DNA of 64,000 bases from Micromonospora sp. RHAY321 (GTDB lineage Bacteria > Actinomycetota > Actinomycetes > Mycobacteriales > Micromonosporaceae), in contig NZ_JAMHIW010000023.1 in NCBI RefSeq assembly GCF_023896955.1, forward strand, positions 1 through 64,000. Reading direction: 5' to 3'. The stretch's first letter is position 1. Each line of letters opens with the position of its first letter. Of this stretch, positions 8,227-17,550 are shown in pieces. Below the pieces are notes generated by a model. The model did not search any database, had not been told where the DNA came from, and was given only the letters and a program-made list of their open reading frames with translations. The translations under genes and the position numbers were made by a program.

Positions 8227-8760
8227 TCAGGCGGTGGGCAGGTGGCGCAGGCTGCGGACCCGCCGCCACAGGTCGGCGTCGCACCTGCCGGCCCGGTCGG
8301 CGAAGGCCGCCGAGCTGATCCGGGTCGGTTCGGTGAGGCTCAGGTAGCTGTCGTGCTCGGCGTCGGGGTCCCATTCCCGGGTGGGGATGCGCACGTGGTC
8401 GTCCCGGTCGCTCTTGTCCTGGCTGGTGATCTTCAGGACGTCGGCGCCCCGGGAGTCGGCGCGCAGCACCAGACACGGCCGGACCTTGGACCCGCTGCCG
8501 TCGGCGTACGGCACGTCGGCCCACCAGATCTCGCCCGGTGCCGGCGTGCCCGTCGCACGGTCGGCGTCGCGCGGCCGCGGCTTGGCGGCCGGCCGGTCGC
8601 CGCCGCGCGGCCGGGGCGGTGCGGGCCTGCGGCCACCGGGGCGCGCCGTGGTGGCCCGACCCGGCCGACGGTTCGCCACCCGGTGCCGCCAGCTGTTCCA
8701 CGCCCAGCCGGCGACCACCGCCAGCAGGATCGCCCCCGCCCAGAGCAGCACCTCGGGCAT
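8227..8760 (-). CDS. Membrane-anchored PemK/MazF-like protein
   Basis: A 177-residue protein. One hydrophobic helix occupies residues 4-22, followed by a Pro/Arg-rich linker of about 60 residues and a PemK/MazF-like barrel beginning GEIWWADVPYADG, then VRPCLVL. The ATG at 8760 is preceded by GGAGG. MazF proteins are usually mRNA interferases paired with an antitoxin, but no antitoxin-like gene adjoins this one. The membrane helix makes a classical toxin role doubtful; toxicity is not established. Confidence 0.78.
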   Translation of the reverse strand: MPEVLLWAGAILLAVVAGWAWNSWRHRVANRRPGRATTARPGGRRPAPPRPRGGDRPAAKPRPRDADRATGTPAPGEIWWADVPYADGSGSKVRPCLVLRADSRGADVLKITSQDKSDRDDHVRIPTREWDPDAEHDSYLSLTEPTRISSAAFADRAGRCDADLWRRVRSLRHLPTA

Positions 8761-8979
8761 CGCGGACCTCCACCTCAGCGCGGCGCGCCGGCCGCACCGT
8801 CCGGCGATCCTCGCACGCCCGTCGCCGCGCCGCCCGCCGACCACACCGCAGCCCGGCCGGTCCTCGGCGAGGAGTCCCCTGATCACAGGGACGCGCGGGA
8901 GGCCGGCGCGGGTGGGCAGCGGATTGTCCGACCGGCCCGATACGGTGCCGGAGTAGCGTGATCAGGGGAGGTCGCAGGC

Positions 8980-11133
8980 GTGTCCGAAGGTGGCGGGGTG
9001 TCCGAGGAGCAGATCGGTCAGCAGGTCAGCCCGGCGCAGGAGGCGGCGGCCGGCGCCGAGCCGACGCCGCAGGCGCGTGAGCAGCACGCGACGCTGAGTC
9101 GCGAGTTGACCGAGCACCAGTACCGCTACTACGTGCTGGACGCGCCGATCATCGCCGACGCCGAGTTCGACCGGCAGTTGCGCGAGCTGGAGGCGCTGGA
9201 GGAGGAGTTCCCGGCGCTGCGTACGCCGGATTCGCCGACCCAACGGGTGGGTGGCACGTTCTCCACCGACTTCACCCCGGTCACGCACGCCGAGCGCATG
9301 CTCTCGCTGGACAATGCCTTCGCCGACGAGGAGCTGGCGGCCTGGGCCGAGCGGGTCGAGCGGGACGCCGGCGGCCCCGTGCCCTACCTCTGCGAGCTCA
9401 AGGTCGACGGGTTGGCGATCAACCTGACCTACGAGGCCGGTCGGCTGGTCCGGGCGGCCACCCGGGGTGACGGCCGCACCGGCGAGGACGTCATGGCCAA
9501 CGTGCGCAGCATCCGCGACGTGCCCAGCCAGCTCACGCCGTCCGCCGAGTTCCCGGACATTCCCGAGCTGCTGGAGGTCCGGGGCGAGATCTACTTCCCG
9601 ATCGCCGCGTTCGCCGACCTCAACGCCGGGCTAGTGGAGCAGGGCCGGGCTCCGTTCGCCAACCCGCGCAACGCCGCGGCCGGCAGTCTGCGGCAGAAGG
9701 ACCCGAGGGTCACCGCCTCGCGGCCGCTGCGCCTGGTCGTGCACGGCATCGGTGCCCGCCGGGGGTTCCAGCCGGCGGCGCAGTCCGAGTCGTACACCGC
9801 GCTGAAGGCGTGGGGGCTGCCGACCAGCGACCGGTGGCGGGTGGTGCCGGATCTGGGCGGTGTGGCCGAGTACATCGCCTACTACGCCGAGCACCGGCAC
9901 GACGTCGAGCACGAGATCGACGGCGTGGTGGTCAAGGTCGACCCGGTCTCGATCCAGGGCCGGCTCGGCTCGACCAGCCGCGCCCCGCGCTGGGCAATCG
10001 CCTTCAAGTACCCGCCGGAGGAGGTCACCACCAAGCTGCTCGACGTCGACGTCAACGTGGGCCGCACCGGCCGGGTCACCCCGTTCGCCGTTCTCGAACC
10101 GGTGCGGGTTGCCGGCTCCACCGTCGCGCTCGCCACCCTGCACAACGCCCGGGAGGTGGAGCGCAAGGGTGTGCTGATCGGCGACACGGTGGTGCTGCGC
10201 AAGGCCGGTGACGTGATTCCCGAGGTGCTCGGCCCGGTGGTCGAGCTGCGCCCGCCCGACGCCCGGCCGTTCGTCATGCCCACCACCTGCCCGGCGTGCG
10301 GCACCCCCCTCGCGCCGTCCAAGGAGGGCGACGTCGACATCCGTTGCCCCAACACCCGCAGCTGCCCGGCGCAGCTACGCGAGCGGGTGTTCCACCTCGC
10401 GGGTCGCGGCGCGTTCGACATCGAGGTGCTCGGCTACAAGGGTGCCGCGGCGTTGCTGGACGCGCAGATCATCACCGACGAGGGTGACCTGTTCCAGCTC
10501 GACGCCGAGCAGCTGTCCCGGTCCCCGTTCTTCGTCAACAAGGACGGCAGCCTCGGCTCCAACGCCACCAAGTTGCTGGACAATCTGGCGGTCGCCCGTG
10601 AGCGCGACCTGTGGCGGGTGCTGGTGGCGCTCTCCATCCGGCACGTCGGCCCCACGGCGGCCCAGGCGCTCGCCCGGCACTTCCGCTCCATGGAGGCCAT
10701 CGACGCGGCCAGCGAGGAGGAACTCTCCTCGGTCGACGGGGTCGGGCCGACCATCGCGGCCAGCATCCGGGAGTGGTTCGCCGTGGACTGGCACCGCGAG
10801 GTGGTCCGCAAGTGGGCCGAGGCGGGCGTACGGATGGCGGAGGAGGCGGTCGACGAGGGGCCGCGCCCGTTGGAGGGGCTGACCGTGGTGGTGACCGGCA
10901 CGCTCGCCGGTTTCTCCCGGGACCAGGCCGCCGAGGCGGTGCAGAGCCGGGGCGGCAAGGTGAGCGGGTCGGTGTCCAAGAAGACGAGTTTCGTCGTGGT
11001 GGGCGACAACCCGGGTTCCAAGGCCGACAAGGCGGCCGGCCTCAAGGTGCCGGTGCTCGACGAGGACGGGTTCCGGCTGCTGCTGGACGAGGGTCCGGAC
11101 GCCGCGCGGGGGGCCGCCCGGGTGGAGGGCTGA
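8980..11133 (+). CDS. ligA: NAD-dependent DNA ligase LigA
   Basis: The essential replicative ligase, sealing nicks using NAD. Its 717 residues show all domains in order: Ia/adenylation with catalytic Lys141 in ELKVDGLA, OB fold, Cys4 zinc finger (CPACG ... CPNTRSCP), tandem helix-hairpin-helix, and a C-terminal BRCT domain. The GTG at 8980 follows an AGGGGAGG site. A roughly 30-residue acidic/Ala-rich N-terminal extension precedes conservation, so a later start is possible. It is followed by a GGDEF-EAL gene, an arrangement I also recall from Streptomyces. Confidence 0.95.
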   Translation: MSEGGGVSEEQIGQQVSPAQEAAAGAEPTPQAREQHATLSRELTEHQYRYYVLDAPIIADAEFDRQLRELEALEEEFPALRTPDSPTQRVGGTFSTDFTPVTHAERMLSLDNAFADEELAAWAERVERDAGGPVPYLCELKVDGLAINLTYEAGRLVRAATRGDGRTGEDVMANVRSIRDVPSQLTPSAEFPDIPELLEVRGEIYFPIAAFADLNAGLVEQGRAPFANPRNAAAGSLRQKDPRVTASRPLRLVVHGIGARRGFQPAAQSESYTALKAWGLPTSDRWRVVPDLGGVAEYIAYYAEHRHDVEHEIDGVVVKVDPVSIQGRLGSTSRAPRWAIAFKYPPEEVTTKLLDVDVNVGRTGRVTPFAVLEPVRVAGSTVALATLHNAREVERKGVLIGDTVVLRKAGDVIPEVLGPVVELRPPDARPFVMPTTCPACGTPLAPSKEGDVDIRCPNTRSCPAQLRERVFHLAGRGAFDIEVLGYKGAAALLDAQIITDEGDLFQLDAEQLSRSPFFVNKDGSLGSNATKLLDNLAVARERDLWRVLVALSIRHVGPTAAQALARHFRSMEAIDAASEEELSSVDGVGPTIAASIREWFAVDWHREVVRKWAEAGVRMAEEAVDEGPRPLEGLTVVVTGTLAGFSRDQAAEAVQSRGGKVSGSVSKKTSFVVVGDNPGSKADKAAGLKVPVLDEDGFRLLLDEGPDAARGAARVEG

Positions 11134-11289
11134 CCGCCACCGGTGGCCGGCGCGCCGGCTGCCCGCGTATACCAACTTAATTACGACTACGACCGATTCG
11201 TGACTGTCATACCGGGAAACCGGGGGCCGAGGGCGTTTCATAGGGTCACGGCGTGCGCACCGCACGCCGACCGTCGGTCGGGAGGTGTG

Positions 11290-13926
11290 ATGGAGGTCGC
11301 CGACCCGCGCAACTTCGTCCCTCCCGGACGGGCGGCGCCGTTCGCCGGCTTCGTCATCGGCATCCTGGCGGTCGCCGCCCTGACCGCCGCCGGTCCACTC
11401 GCGACACTGCCCGGCGAGCTGTCCCGGCTGCCGGTGGCGTTCTGGACGATGGCCGCGCTCGCCGTGGTCTGCGACGCCCGTCCGTTCGTCCCGCCGGGGC
11501 GCCGACAGTCCTCCGCCGTCTTCCCGTCCACCTGCTTCACCTTCGCGATCCTGCTCGGGTGGGGGCTCGGTCCGGCCGTCGCCGTGCAGGCGGTGGGGGT
11601 GGTCGTGTCGGGCTGGCGGATGCGGCACGCCGCGTGGCGGACCGCGTTCAACGTCGGCCAGTACGCCTGCGCCCTCGCCGCCGCGTACGCGGTCATCCAG
11701 CTCGGGCCGGGCACCATCTTCTCGGGCGGCCGGTTGCACTGGACCGACGTGGCCGCCGTCGGCGGCGCCACGATGGCCTGGTTCGTGGTCAACTACGGGC
11801 TGGTGAGCTGGGCGGTGCGGCTGCGCTTCGGCGGTCGGTGGTGGCCCACCGTCCGGCAGGGCCTCGGCTTCGAACTGCTCTCCACCGGCTCGCTGCTGCT
11901 GCTCGCACCGGTGCTGGTCGCTGCCGCGCGTGTCAGCGCGGCCCTCATCCCGCTGGTGCTGGTGCCGCTCTTCGCCGTCTACCGGATGGCCCGGCTCACC
12001 GTGGAGCAGCAGCACCTCGCCGCCGCCGACCCGCTCACCGGGCTGCCCAACCGCAAGGCGCTGCTGACCGAGGTGGCGGAGCAGGTGCACCTGCACGCCG
12101 AGCGGACCGCGCGCGGCGAACCCGACGGGCACCTGGCGTTGCTGCTGATCGACCTGGACCGCTTCAAGAACGTCAACGACGCGCTCGGGCACGCCGTGGG
12201 CGACCGGCTGCTGGTCGAGGTCAGCGCCCGGCTCACCGACGTGGAACCCCGACCGCAGATGGTCGCCCGGCTCGGCGGGGACGAGTTCGCCATCGTGATG
12301 ACCGGGCTGACCGACGCGAGTCAGGCGCGGGACCTGGCCGACCGCGTGGTCGCGGCGCTGGCCGAGCCGGTCCCGCTGGACGGGTTGCCCTTGGACGTGG
12401 GCGGTTCGATCGGGATCGCCCTCTTCCCCGAGCACGGCGAGGACTTCGCCACCCTGATGCGCCACGCCGACGTGGCGATGTACGACGCCAAGCACCGCAA
12501 CGACACGGTGGCGCTGTACGCCCCGGAGTCCGACCACAACTCCGCCGAGCGGCTCGGCCTCCTCGCCGACCTGCGCCGCGTGCTGGAGTCCGGCCCGTCG
12601 GCCGACGAGCGACTCGACTCCGGGCCTGCGGGGCAGGCTCACCCGGCGGGGCAGGCCGACGGGAACGGGCCGGCTGAGCCGGAGCCGGCCGTCGACGTAC
12701 CCCTTCCGGTGTTGGCGGAGGTGCGCGGCGGGGACGGTGCGGCCCTGCCCGACGGTGACCTGGCCGCCGAGGCCGCGCCGCACGCGGGTGCGGCCCCGGT
12801 GATCGCCGCCGCGCCGCGCGTCGGCGGCCGGTGGTGGGGTCGCCGGCCGCGGCCCGACGCCGGGTTGGTGCACGCTGACGAGCTGATCAACCGGATCGCC
12901 ACCGGAGCGGACCCGATCCGTGGCCGCAACACCCGCGCCACGGTGGCCGGCGCCCGCACCGGTCCGGCCCGGGACCGGCACTCCGGGGGTGGGCGGGGGC
13001 GTCGTTCGCCGAACGGAAGCACGTTGCCGGCCCTCGTGCCGAGCGACGGAGGCCCCGGCCCCCGGCGTGACGTCGGGCCGGGCCTCGGGGGGCAACCGGT
13101 CGAGTCGACCGGGTGGGCGCACCACGGCGGCGAGCCGGCCGACGATGCCGGCGAGATCACCATGTACTACCAGCCGCAGATCGCCATCGCGACCGGCGAG
13201 GTGGTCGGCGTCGAGGCCCTGCTGCGGTGGCGGCACCCGCGCCGGGGCATGGTCGACCCGGAGGAGCTGATCCGGGTCGCCGAGCAGAGCGCGGTGATGC
13301 GGCTGCTCACCCGGCGGGTGGTCGACGACGTGGTGGAGCAGCTCGCCAAGTGGTCGGCGGCCGGCATCGGGCTGCGCGCGGCGTTGAACGTGAGCGTGCG
13401 CGACCTGCACACCGGTGAGATCGCCGACCAGATCGCCGACCGGCTGGCCCGCTACGGGGTGCCGGCCGAGCGACTGCAACTGGAGATCACCGAGGGTGCC
13501 CTGATGGCCGACCCGCGTCGGGTGCTGGCGACGATCTCCCGGCTGCACGGCATCGGGGTGGCCATCGCCCTGGACGACTTCGGCACCGGGTATTCCTCCC
13601 TGCAACACCTGCGTCGGCTACCGCTGTCGGAGGTGAAGGTGGACCGGTCGTTCGTACTCGGCATGGCCGACGACGCCGACGACGCGGCGATCGTCCGATC
13701 GATGATCGAGCTGGCCGGCGCGCTGGGCCTGCGGGTGGTCGCCGAGGGCGTCGAGGACGAGCGAACCTGGCGGATGCTGCACGCCGCGGGCTGCGACGCC
13801 GCGCAGGGCTGGTTCTACGCCCGACCGATGCCCGCCGAGGAACTGGTCACGTGGCTGGCCCGGTACCGGCCGGTCCGCCCTACCGGTGGCCCGGAACCGG
13901 ACGGCGGCCGTCGTCCCACCCGTTGA
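11290..13926 (+). CDS. Membrane GGDEF-EAL protein (c-di-GMP turnover)
   Basis: An 878-residue protein with about eight hydrophobic segments (residues 10-230), then GGDEF and EAL domains. The cyclase signature Gly-Gly-Asp-Glu-Phe is intact at 329-333, but the RxxD inhibitory site reads RPQM, so product inhibition is probably lost. EAL residues are present: Glu642 in EALLRW and the Asp762-Asp763 pair in DDFGTGYSS. An unusually long Gly/Pro/Arg-rich linker of about 200 residues separates the domains. The ATG at 11290 follows GGGAGG. Position next to ligA resembles Streptomyces rmdB, recalled from memory. Confidence 0.88.
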   Translation: MEVADPRNFVPPGRAAPFAGFVIGILAVAALTAAGPLATLPGELSRLPVAFWTMAALAVVCDARPFVPPGRRQSSAVFPSTCFTFAILLGWGLGPAVAVQAVGVVVSGWRMRHAAWRTAFNVGQYACALAAAYAVIQLGPGTIFSGGRLHWTDVAAVGGATMAWFVVNYGLVSWAVRLRFGGRWWPTVRQGLGFELLSTGSLLLLAPVLVAAARVSAALIPLVLVPLFAVYRMARLTVEQQHLAAADPLTGLPNRKALLTEVAEQVHLHAERTARGEPDGHLALLLIDLDRFKNVNDALGHAVGDRLLVEVSARLTDVEPRPQMVARLGGDEFAIVMTGLTDASQARDLADRVVAALAEPVPLDGLPLDVGGSIGIALFPEHGEDFATLMRHADVAMYDAKHRNDTVALYAPESDHNSAERLGLLADLRRVLESGPSADERLDSGPAGQAHPAGQADGNGPAEPEPAVDVPLPVLAEVRGGDGAALPDGDLAAEAAPHAGAAPVIAAAPRVGGRWWGRRPRPDAGLVHADELINRIATGADPIRGRNTRATVAGARTGPARDRHSGGGRGRRSPNGSTLPALVPSDGGPGPRRDVGPGLGGQPVESTGWAHHGGEPADDAGEITMYYQPQIAIATGEVVGVEALLRWRHPRRGMVDPEELIRVAEQSAVMRLLTRRVVDDVVEQLAKWSAAGIGLRAALNVSVRDLHTGEIADQIADRLARYGVPAERLQLEITEGALMADPRRVLATISRLHGIGVAIALDDFGTGYSSLQHLRRLPLSEVKVDRSFVLGMADDADDAAIVRSMIELAGALGLRVVAEGVEDERTWRMLHAAGCDAAQGWFYARPMPAEELVTWLARYRPVRPTGGPEPDGGRRPTR

Positions 13927-14059
13927 CCCGGCGGAGGGGGAGTCGGGGACGCGGCACGGGAGCGGAACAATAGACTCGCTCCGGTCACCGCGCGTCACGC
14001 TCCACCCGTCGCGCGGCCGGCACACCGCCCGACCAGCAGGACATCAGAAGGGGGCACGG

Positions 14060-14365
14060 ATGGCCGCCATCTCCCGCGAGGAGGTCGCGCACCTGGCGCG
14101 CCTGTCGCGGCTCGCCGTCACCGAGGAGGAGCTGGACACCTTCGCCGGCCAGCTCGACGTGATCCTCCAGGCGGTCGCCCAGGTCGGCGAGGTCGCCGCG
14201 GCGGACATCCCGCCGACCTCGCACTCGGTGCCGCTGACCAACATCTTCCGCGAGGACGTGGTCACGCCGTGCCTGACCCCGGAGGAAGTGCTGTCGGGCG
14301 CGCCGGACGCCGAGGACCAGCGGTTCCGCGTACCGCGGATCCTGACCGAGGATGTGGCCTCATGA
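14060..14365 (+). CDS. gatC: Asp/Glu-tRNA amidotransferase subunit C
   Basis: A 101-residue small subunit that stabilises GatA-GatB during conversion of Glu-tRNA(Gln) and Asp-tRNA(Asn). The ISREEVAHLARLSRLAVTEEE opening and the late LREDVV-like segment (here FREDVV) are the GatC signature. The ATG at 14060 is chosen because conservation starts there. It begins the gatC-gatA-gatB operon. The stop TGA is embedded in an ATGA that also begins the intergenic element before gatA. Confidence 0.93.
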   Translation: MAAISREEVAHLARLSRLAVTEEELDTFAGQLDVILQAVAQVGEVAAADIPPTSHSVPLTNIFREDVVTPCLTPEEVLSGAPDAEDQRFRVPRILTEDVAS

Positions 14366-14441
14366 GCGAGCGCCAGCGAGCGAATCAGCGTTGCAGCGCG
14401 GTGGTGCCTCATGGCGTCACGGAGCGAAGCGGAGTGACGGC
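14362..14441 (+). repeat. Short inserted element between gatC and gatA
   Basis: The 77-base gap between the gatC stop and the gatA start consists of repeated GAGCGA/AGCGAG-like units and a CGTCACGGAGCGAAGCGGAGTGACG hairpin-like half. CATGAGCGA occurs both at the gatC end (14361) and at the gatA start (14441), like a target duplication that split a former ATGA overlap. It is non-coding. The insertion history is inferred. Confidence 0.55.
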
Positions 14442-15917
14442 ATGAGCGACTTGACCAGAATGACCGCGACGGAGATCGCCGCGCTGGTCGCCGGCGGTGA
14501 GACCTCCGCCGTCGAGGTGACCCGGGCACACCTGGACCGGATCGCCGCCGTGGACGACCGGGTGCACGCCTTCCTGCACGTCGACACCGACGGCGCGCTC
14601 GCCGCGGCCCGCTCGGTCGACGAGCGCCGGGCCGCCGGCGAGGAGCTGGGCCCGCTGGCCGGGGTGCCGGTCGCGGTGAAGGACGTGCTCGCCACCCGTG
14701 GCGTGCCGACCACCGTGGGGTCGAAGATCCTGGAGGGCTGGCGCCCGCCGTACGACGCGACGATCGTGCAGCGGTTGCGCGACGCCGGCACGGTGATGCT
14801 CGGCAAGACGAACATGGACGAGTTCGCCATGGGCTCCTCCACCGAGTACTCGGCCTACGGCCCCACGCACAACCCGTGGGACCTGAGCCGGATCCCGGGC
14901 GGCTCCGGTGGCGGCAGCGCCGCCGCGCTGGCCGCGTACGAGGCGCCGCTGGCCATCGGCTCGGACACCGGCGGCTCGATCCGCCAGCCCGGCGCGGTCA
15001 CCGGCACCGTCGGCGTGAAGCCCACCTACGGCGGCACCTCCCGCTACGGGCTGGTCGCCTTCTCCTCGTCGCTGGACACTCCCGGCCCGTGCGCCCGTAC
15101 GGTGCTCGACGCGGCCCTGCTGCACCAGGTGATCGGCGGGCACGACCCGCGCGACTCCACCTCGATCCCCCAGCCGGTGCCGGACGTGGTGGCGGCGGCG
15201 AAGCTCGGCGCGACCGGCGACCTGACCGGCGTACGGCTCGGCATCGTCAGCGAGTTCGTCGGCGAGGGTGCCGAGCCGGGCGTGATGGCGGCGTTCCGGG
15301 AGTCGGTGGACGCCCTCGCGAAGCTGGGTGCGGAGATCGTCGAGGTGTCCTGCCCGACGTTCGCCTACGCGCTGCCGGCGTACTACCTGATCGCGCCGAG
15401 CGAGTGCTCCTCCAACCTGGCCCGGTTCGACGGCGTCCGGTTCGGCCTGCGGGTCGGGGACGACGGAAACCGGTCGCTGGAGGAGGTCATGTCGCTGACC
15501 CGGGAGGCCGGTTTCGGCCCGGAGGTCAAGCGGCGCATCATGATCGGCACGTACGCGCTGTCCTCGGGTTACTACGACGCGTACTACGGGCAGGCGCAGA
15601 AGGTCCGGACGCTCATCACCCGGGACTTCACCACCGCCTTCGAGCGGGTCGACGCGCTGATCTCGCCGACCACCCCGTCGGTGGCGTTCCCGATGGGCGC
15701 GCGCACCGCCGACCCGTACCAGATGTACCTGGCCGACCTGTTCACCATCCCGACCAACCTGTACGGCGGGCCGGGCATCTCGGTGCCCTGCGGCCTCTCC
15801 GAGGGGCTGCCCGTCGGCCTGCAGGTGATGGCCCCGACGATGGCCGACGACCGGATGTACCGGGTCGCCGCCGCGCTGGAGTCCGCGGTCGGCACGTTCA
15901 CCCCACCGGCACTGTGA
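14442..15917 (+). CDS. gatA: Asp/Glu-tRNA amidotransferase subunit A
   Basis: The glutaminase subunit (491 residues), which releases ammonia from glutamine for transamidation in complex with GatB. The amidase-signature triad is intact: Lys80 (AVKDV), cis-Ser155 (GGSGGGS) and nucleophile Ser179 (DTGGSI). I use the ATG at 14442, since the reading frame upstream passes through the intergenic repeat element. gatB starts 14 bases downstream. Indirect tRNA(Gln) charging is the norm in actinobacteria. Confidence 0.95.
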   Translation: MSDLTRMTATEIAALVAGGETSAVEVTRAHLDRIAAVDDRVHAFLHVDTDGALAAARSVDERRAAGEELGPLAGVPVAVKDVLATRGVPTTVGSKILEGWRPPYDATIVQRLRDAGTVMLGKTNMDEFAMGSSTEYSAYGPTHNPWDLSRIPGGSGGGSAAALAAYEAPLAIGSDTGGSIRQPGAVTGTVGVKPTYGGTSRYGLVAFSSSLDTPGPCARTVLDAALLHQVIGGHDPRDSTSIPQPVPDVVAAAKLGATGDLTGVRLGIVSEFVGEGAEPGVMAAFRESVDALAKLGAEIVEVSCPTFAYALPAYYLIAPSECSSNLARFDGVRFGLRVGDDGNRSLEEVMSLTREAGFGPEVKRRIMIGTYALSSGYYDAYYGQAQKVRTLITRDFTTAFERVDALISPTTPSVAFPMGARTADPYQMYLADLFTIPTNLYGGPGISVPCGLSEGLPVGLQVMAPTMADDRMYRVAAALESAVGTFTPPAL

Positions 15918-15930
15918 GGCAGGAGCCCAG

Positions 15931-17430
15931 ATGACGACGACGCTGCCCGCGTACGACGAGGTCGTCGCGCGCTACGAACCGGTGATCGGCTTGGAGACTC
16001 ACGTCGAGCTGGGCACGAACACCAAGATGTTCTGCGGCTGCCCGACCGACTTCGGTGGCGAGCCCAACACCCGGGTCTGCCCGGTGTGCCTGGGCCTGCC
16101 CGGTTCGCTGCCGGTGGCCAACAAGGCGGCCATCGAGGCGATCATCCGGATCGGCCTGGCGCTGAACTGCTCGATCGCCGAGTGGTGCCGGTTCGCCCGG
16201 AAGAACTACTTCTACCCGGACATGCCGAAGAACTTCCAGATCAGCCAGTACGACGAGCCGATCTGCGTCGACGGCTACCTGGACGTCGAGGTCGGCGGCG
16301 AGACGGTGCGGATCGAGATCGAGCGGGTGCACCTGGAGGAGGACACCGGCAAGACGCTGCACGTCGGCGGCGCCACCGGGCGCATCCACGGTGCCACCGA
16401 GTCGCTGGTCGACTACAACCGGGCGGGCATCCCGCTGGTCGAGATCGTGACCAAGCCCATCGCGGGCACCGGCTCGCTCGCCCCCGACGTGGCCCGGGCG
16501 TACGTCGCCGAGCTGCGGGACGTGATCCGCACCCTCGGCGTCTCGGACGTGCGGATGGAGGAGGGTTCGCTGCGCTGCGACGTGAACACCTCGCTCAACC
16601 TGCCGGGGCAGGAGTGGGGCACCCGCACCGAGACCAAGAACGTCAACTCGCTGCGTTCGGTGGAGCGGGCGGTCCGCTCGGAGATGCTGCGCCAGGCCTC
16701 GGTGCTGGACGCCGGCGGCCGGATCACCCAGGAGACCCGGCACTTCCACGAGGACACCGGCGACACCACCCCGGGTCGCTCGAAGGAGACCGCCACCGAC
16801 TACCGGTACTTCCCGGAGCCGGATCTGGTGCCGATCGCGCCGGACCCCGCCTGGGTGGCCGAGTTGAAGGCCGCCCTGCCGGAGCTGCCCCGGGTGCACC
16901 GGCGTCGGCTCCAGCAGCAGTGGGGGCTCTCCGACCTGGACATGCAGTCGGTGCTGAACGCCGGTGCCGTCGAGCTGATCGAGGCCACCGTCGCCGCCGG
17001 CACCACCCCGGCCGCCGCGCGCAAGTGGTGGCTGGGTGAGCTGTCCCGCCGGGCCAACGAGAGCGGCGTGGAGCTGGCCGACATCGGCGCCACCCCGAAG
17101 CAGGTCGCCGAGCTGCAGGGCCTGGTCGACGCCGGCAAGCTCAACGACAAGCTGGCCCGTGCGGTCCTGGAGGGCGTGGTCGACGGCGAGGGCTCGCCCA
17201 CCGAGATCATGACCAACCGGGGCCTGGAGGTCGTGTCGGACACCGGCGCGCTCACCGCCGCAGTGGACGAGGCGATCGCCGCCAACCCCGGCATCGCCGA
17301 CAAGATCCGCAGCGGCAAGGTCGCCGCCGCCGGCGCGCTGGTCGGCGCGGTCATGAAGACCACGCGCGGCCAGGCCGACGCGAAGACCGTCCGCGAACTG
17401 GTCCTGGAGCGCCTCGGCGTCCAGGGCTGA
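15931..17430 (+). CDS. gatB: Asp/Glu-tRNA amidotransferase subunit B
   Basis: The 499-residue kinase/transamidase subunit that phosphorylates tRNA-bound Glu or Asp and accepts ammonia from GatA. The GLETHVELGTNTKMFCGC opening, the CPVCLGLPGSLP segment and the EDTGKTLH motif are characteristic. The C-terminal helical YqeY-like tail, from about residue 330, binds tRNA. It has normal full length, its own AGGAG site at 15922, and is last in the gatCAB operon. Confidence 0.95.
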   Translation: MTTTLPAYDEVVARYEPVIGLETHVELGTNTKMFCGCPTDFGGEPNTRVCPVCLGLPGSLPVANKAAIEAIIRIGLALNCSIAEWCRFARKNYFYPDMPKNFQISQYDEPICVDGYLDVEVGGETVRIEIERVHLEEDTGKTLHVGGATGRIHGATESLVDYNRAGIPLVEIVTKPIAGTGSLAPDVARAYVAELRDVIRTLGVSDVRMEEGSLRCDVNTSLNLPGQEWGTRTETKNVNSLRSVERAVRSEMLRQASVLDAGGRITQETRHFHEDTGDTTPGRSKETATDYRYFPEPDLVPIAPDPAWVAELKAALPELPRVHRRRLQQQWGLSDLDMQSVLNAGAVELIEATVAAGTTPAAARKWWLGELSRRANESGVELADIGATPKQVAELQGLVDAGKLNDKLARAVLEGVVDGEGSPTEIMTNRGLEVVSDTGALTAAVDEAIAANPGIADKIRSGKVAAAGALVGAVMKTTRGQADAKTVRELVLERLGVQG

Positions 17431-17550
17431 GACCCACCCGGAGCAGGCCGTCGCCGTGACCCGGCGGCGGCCTGCCACCCCTGTCGCGTACGCGGCCACC
17501 CCGCGTCCCCCTCGCGAGGGCGTCAACGGCGACGCCCGGATGGAGTCACC

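Noticed and set aside
10375..13608. 1077-codon open frame on the minus strand
   Set aside because: It runs opposite ligA and the GGDEF-EAL gene, whose motifs are unmistakable. GC-rich coding DNA routinely leaves long open antisense frames. The protein is His/Arg/Gly-rich with no domain.
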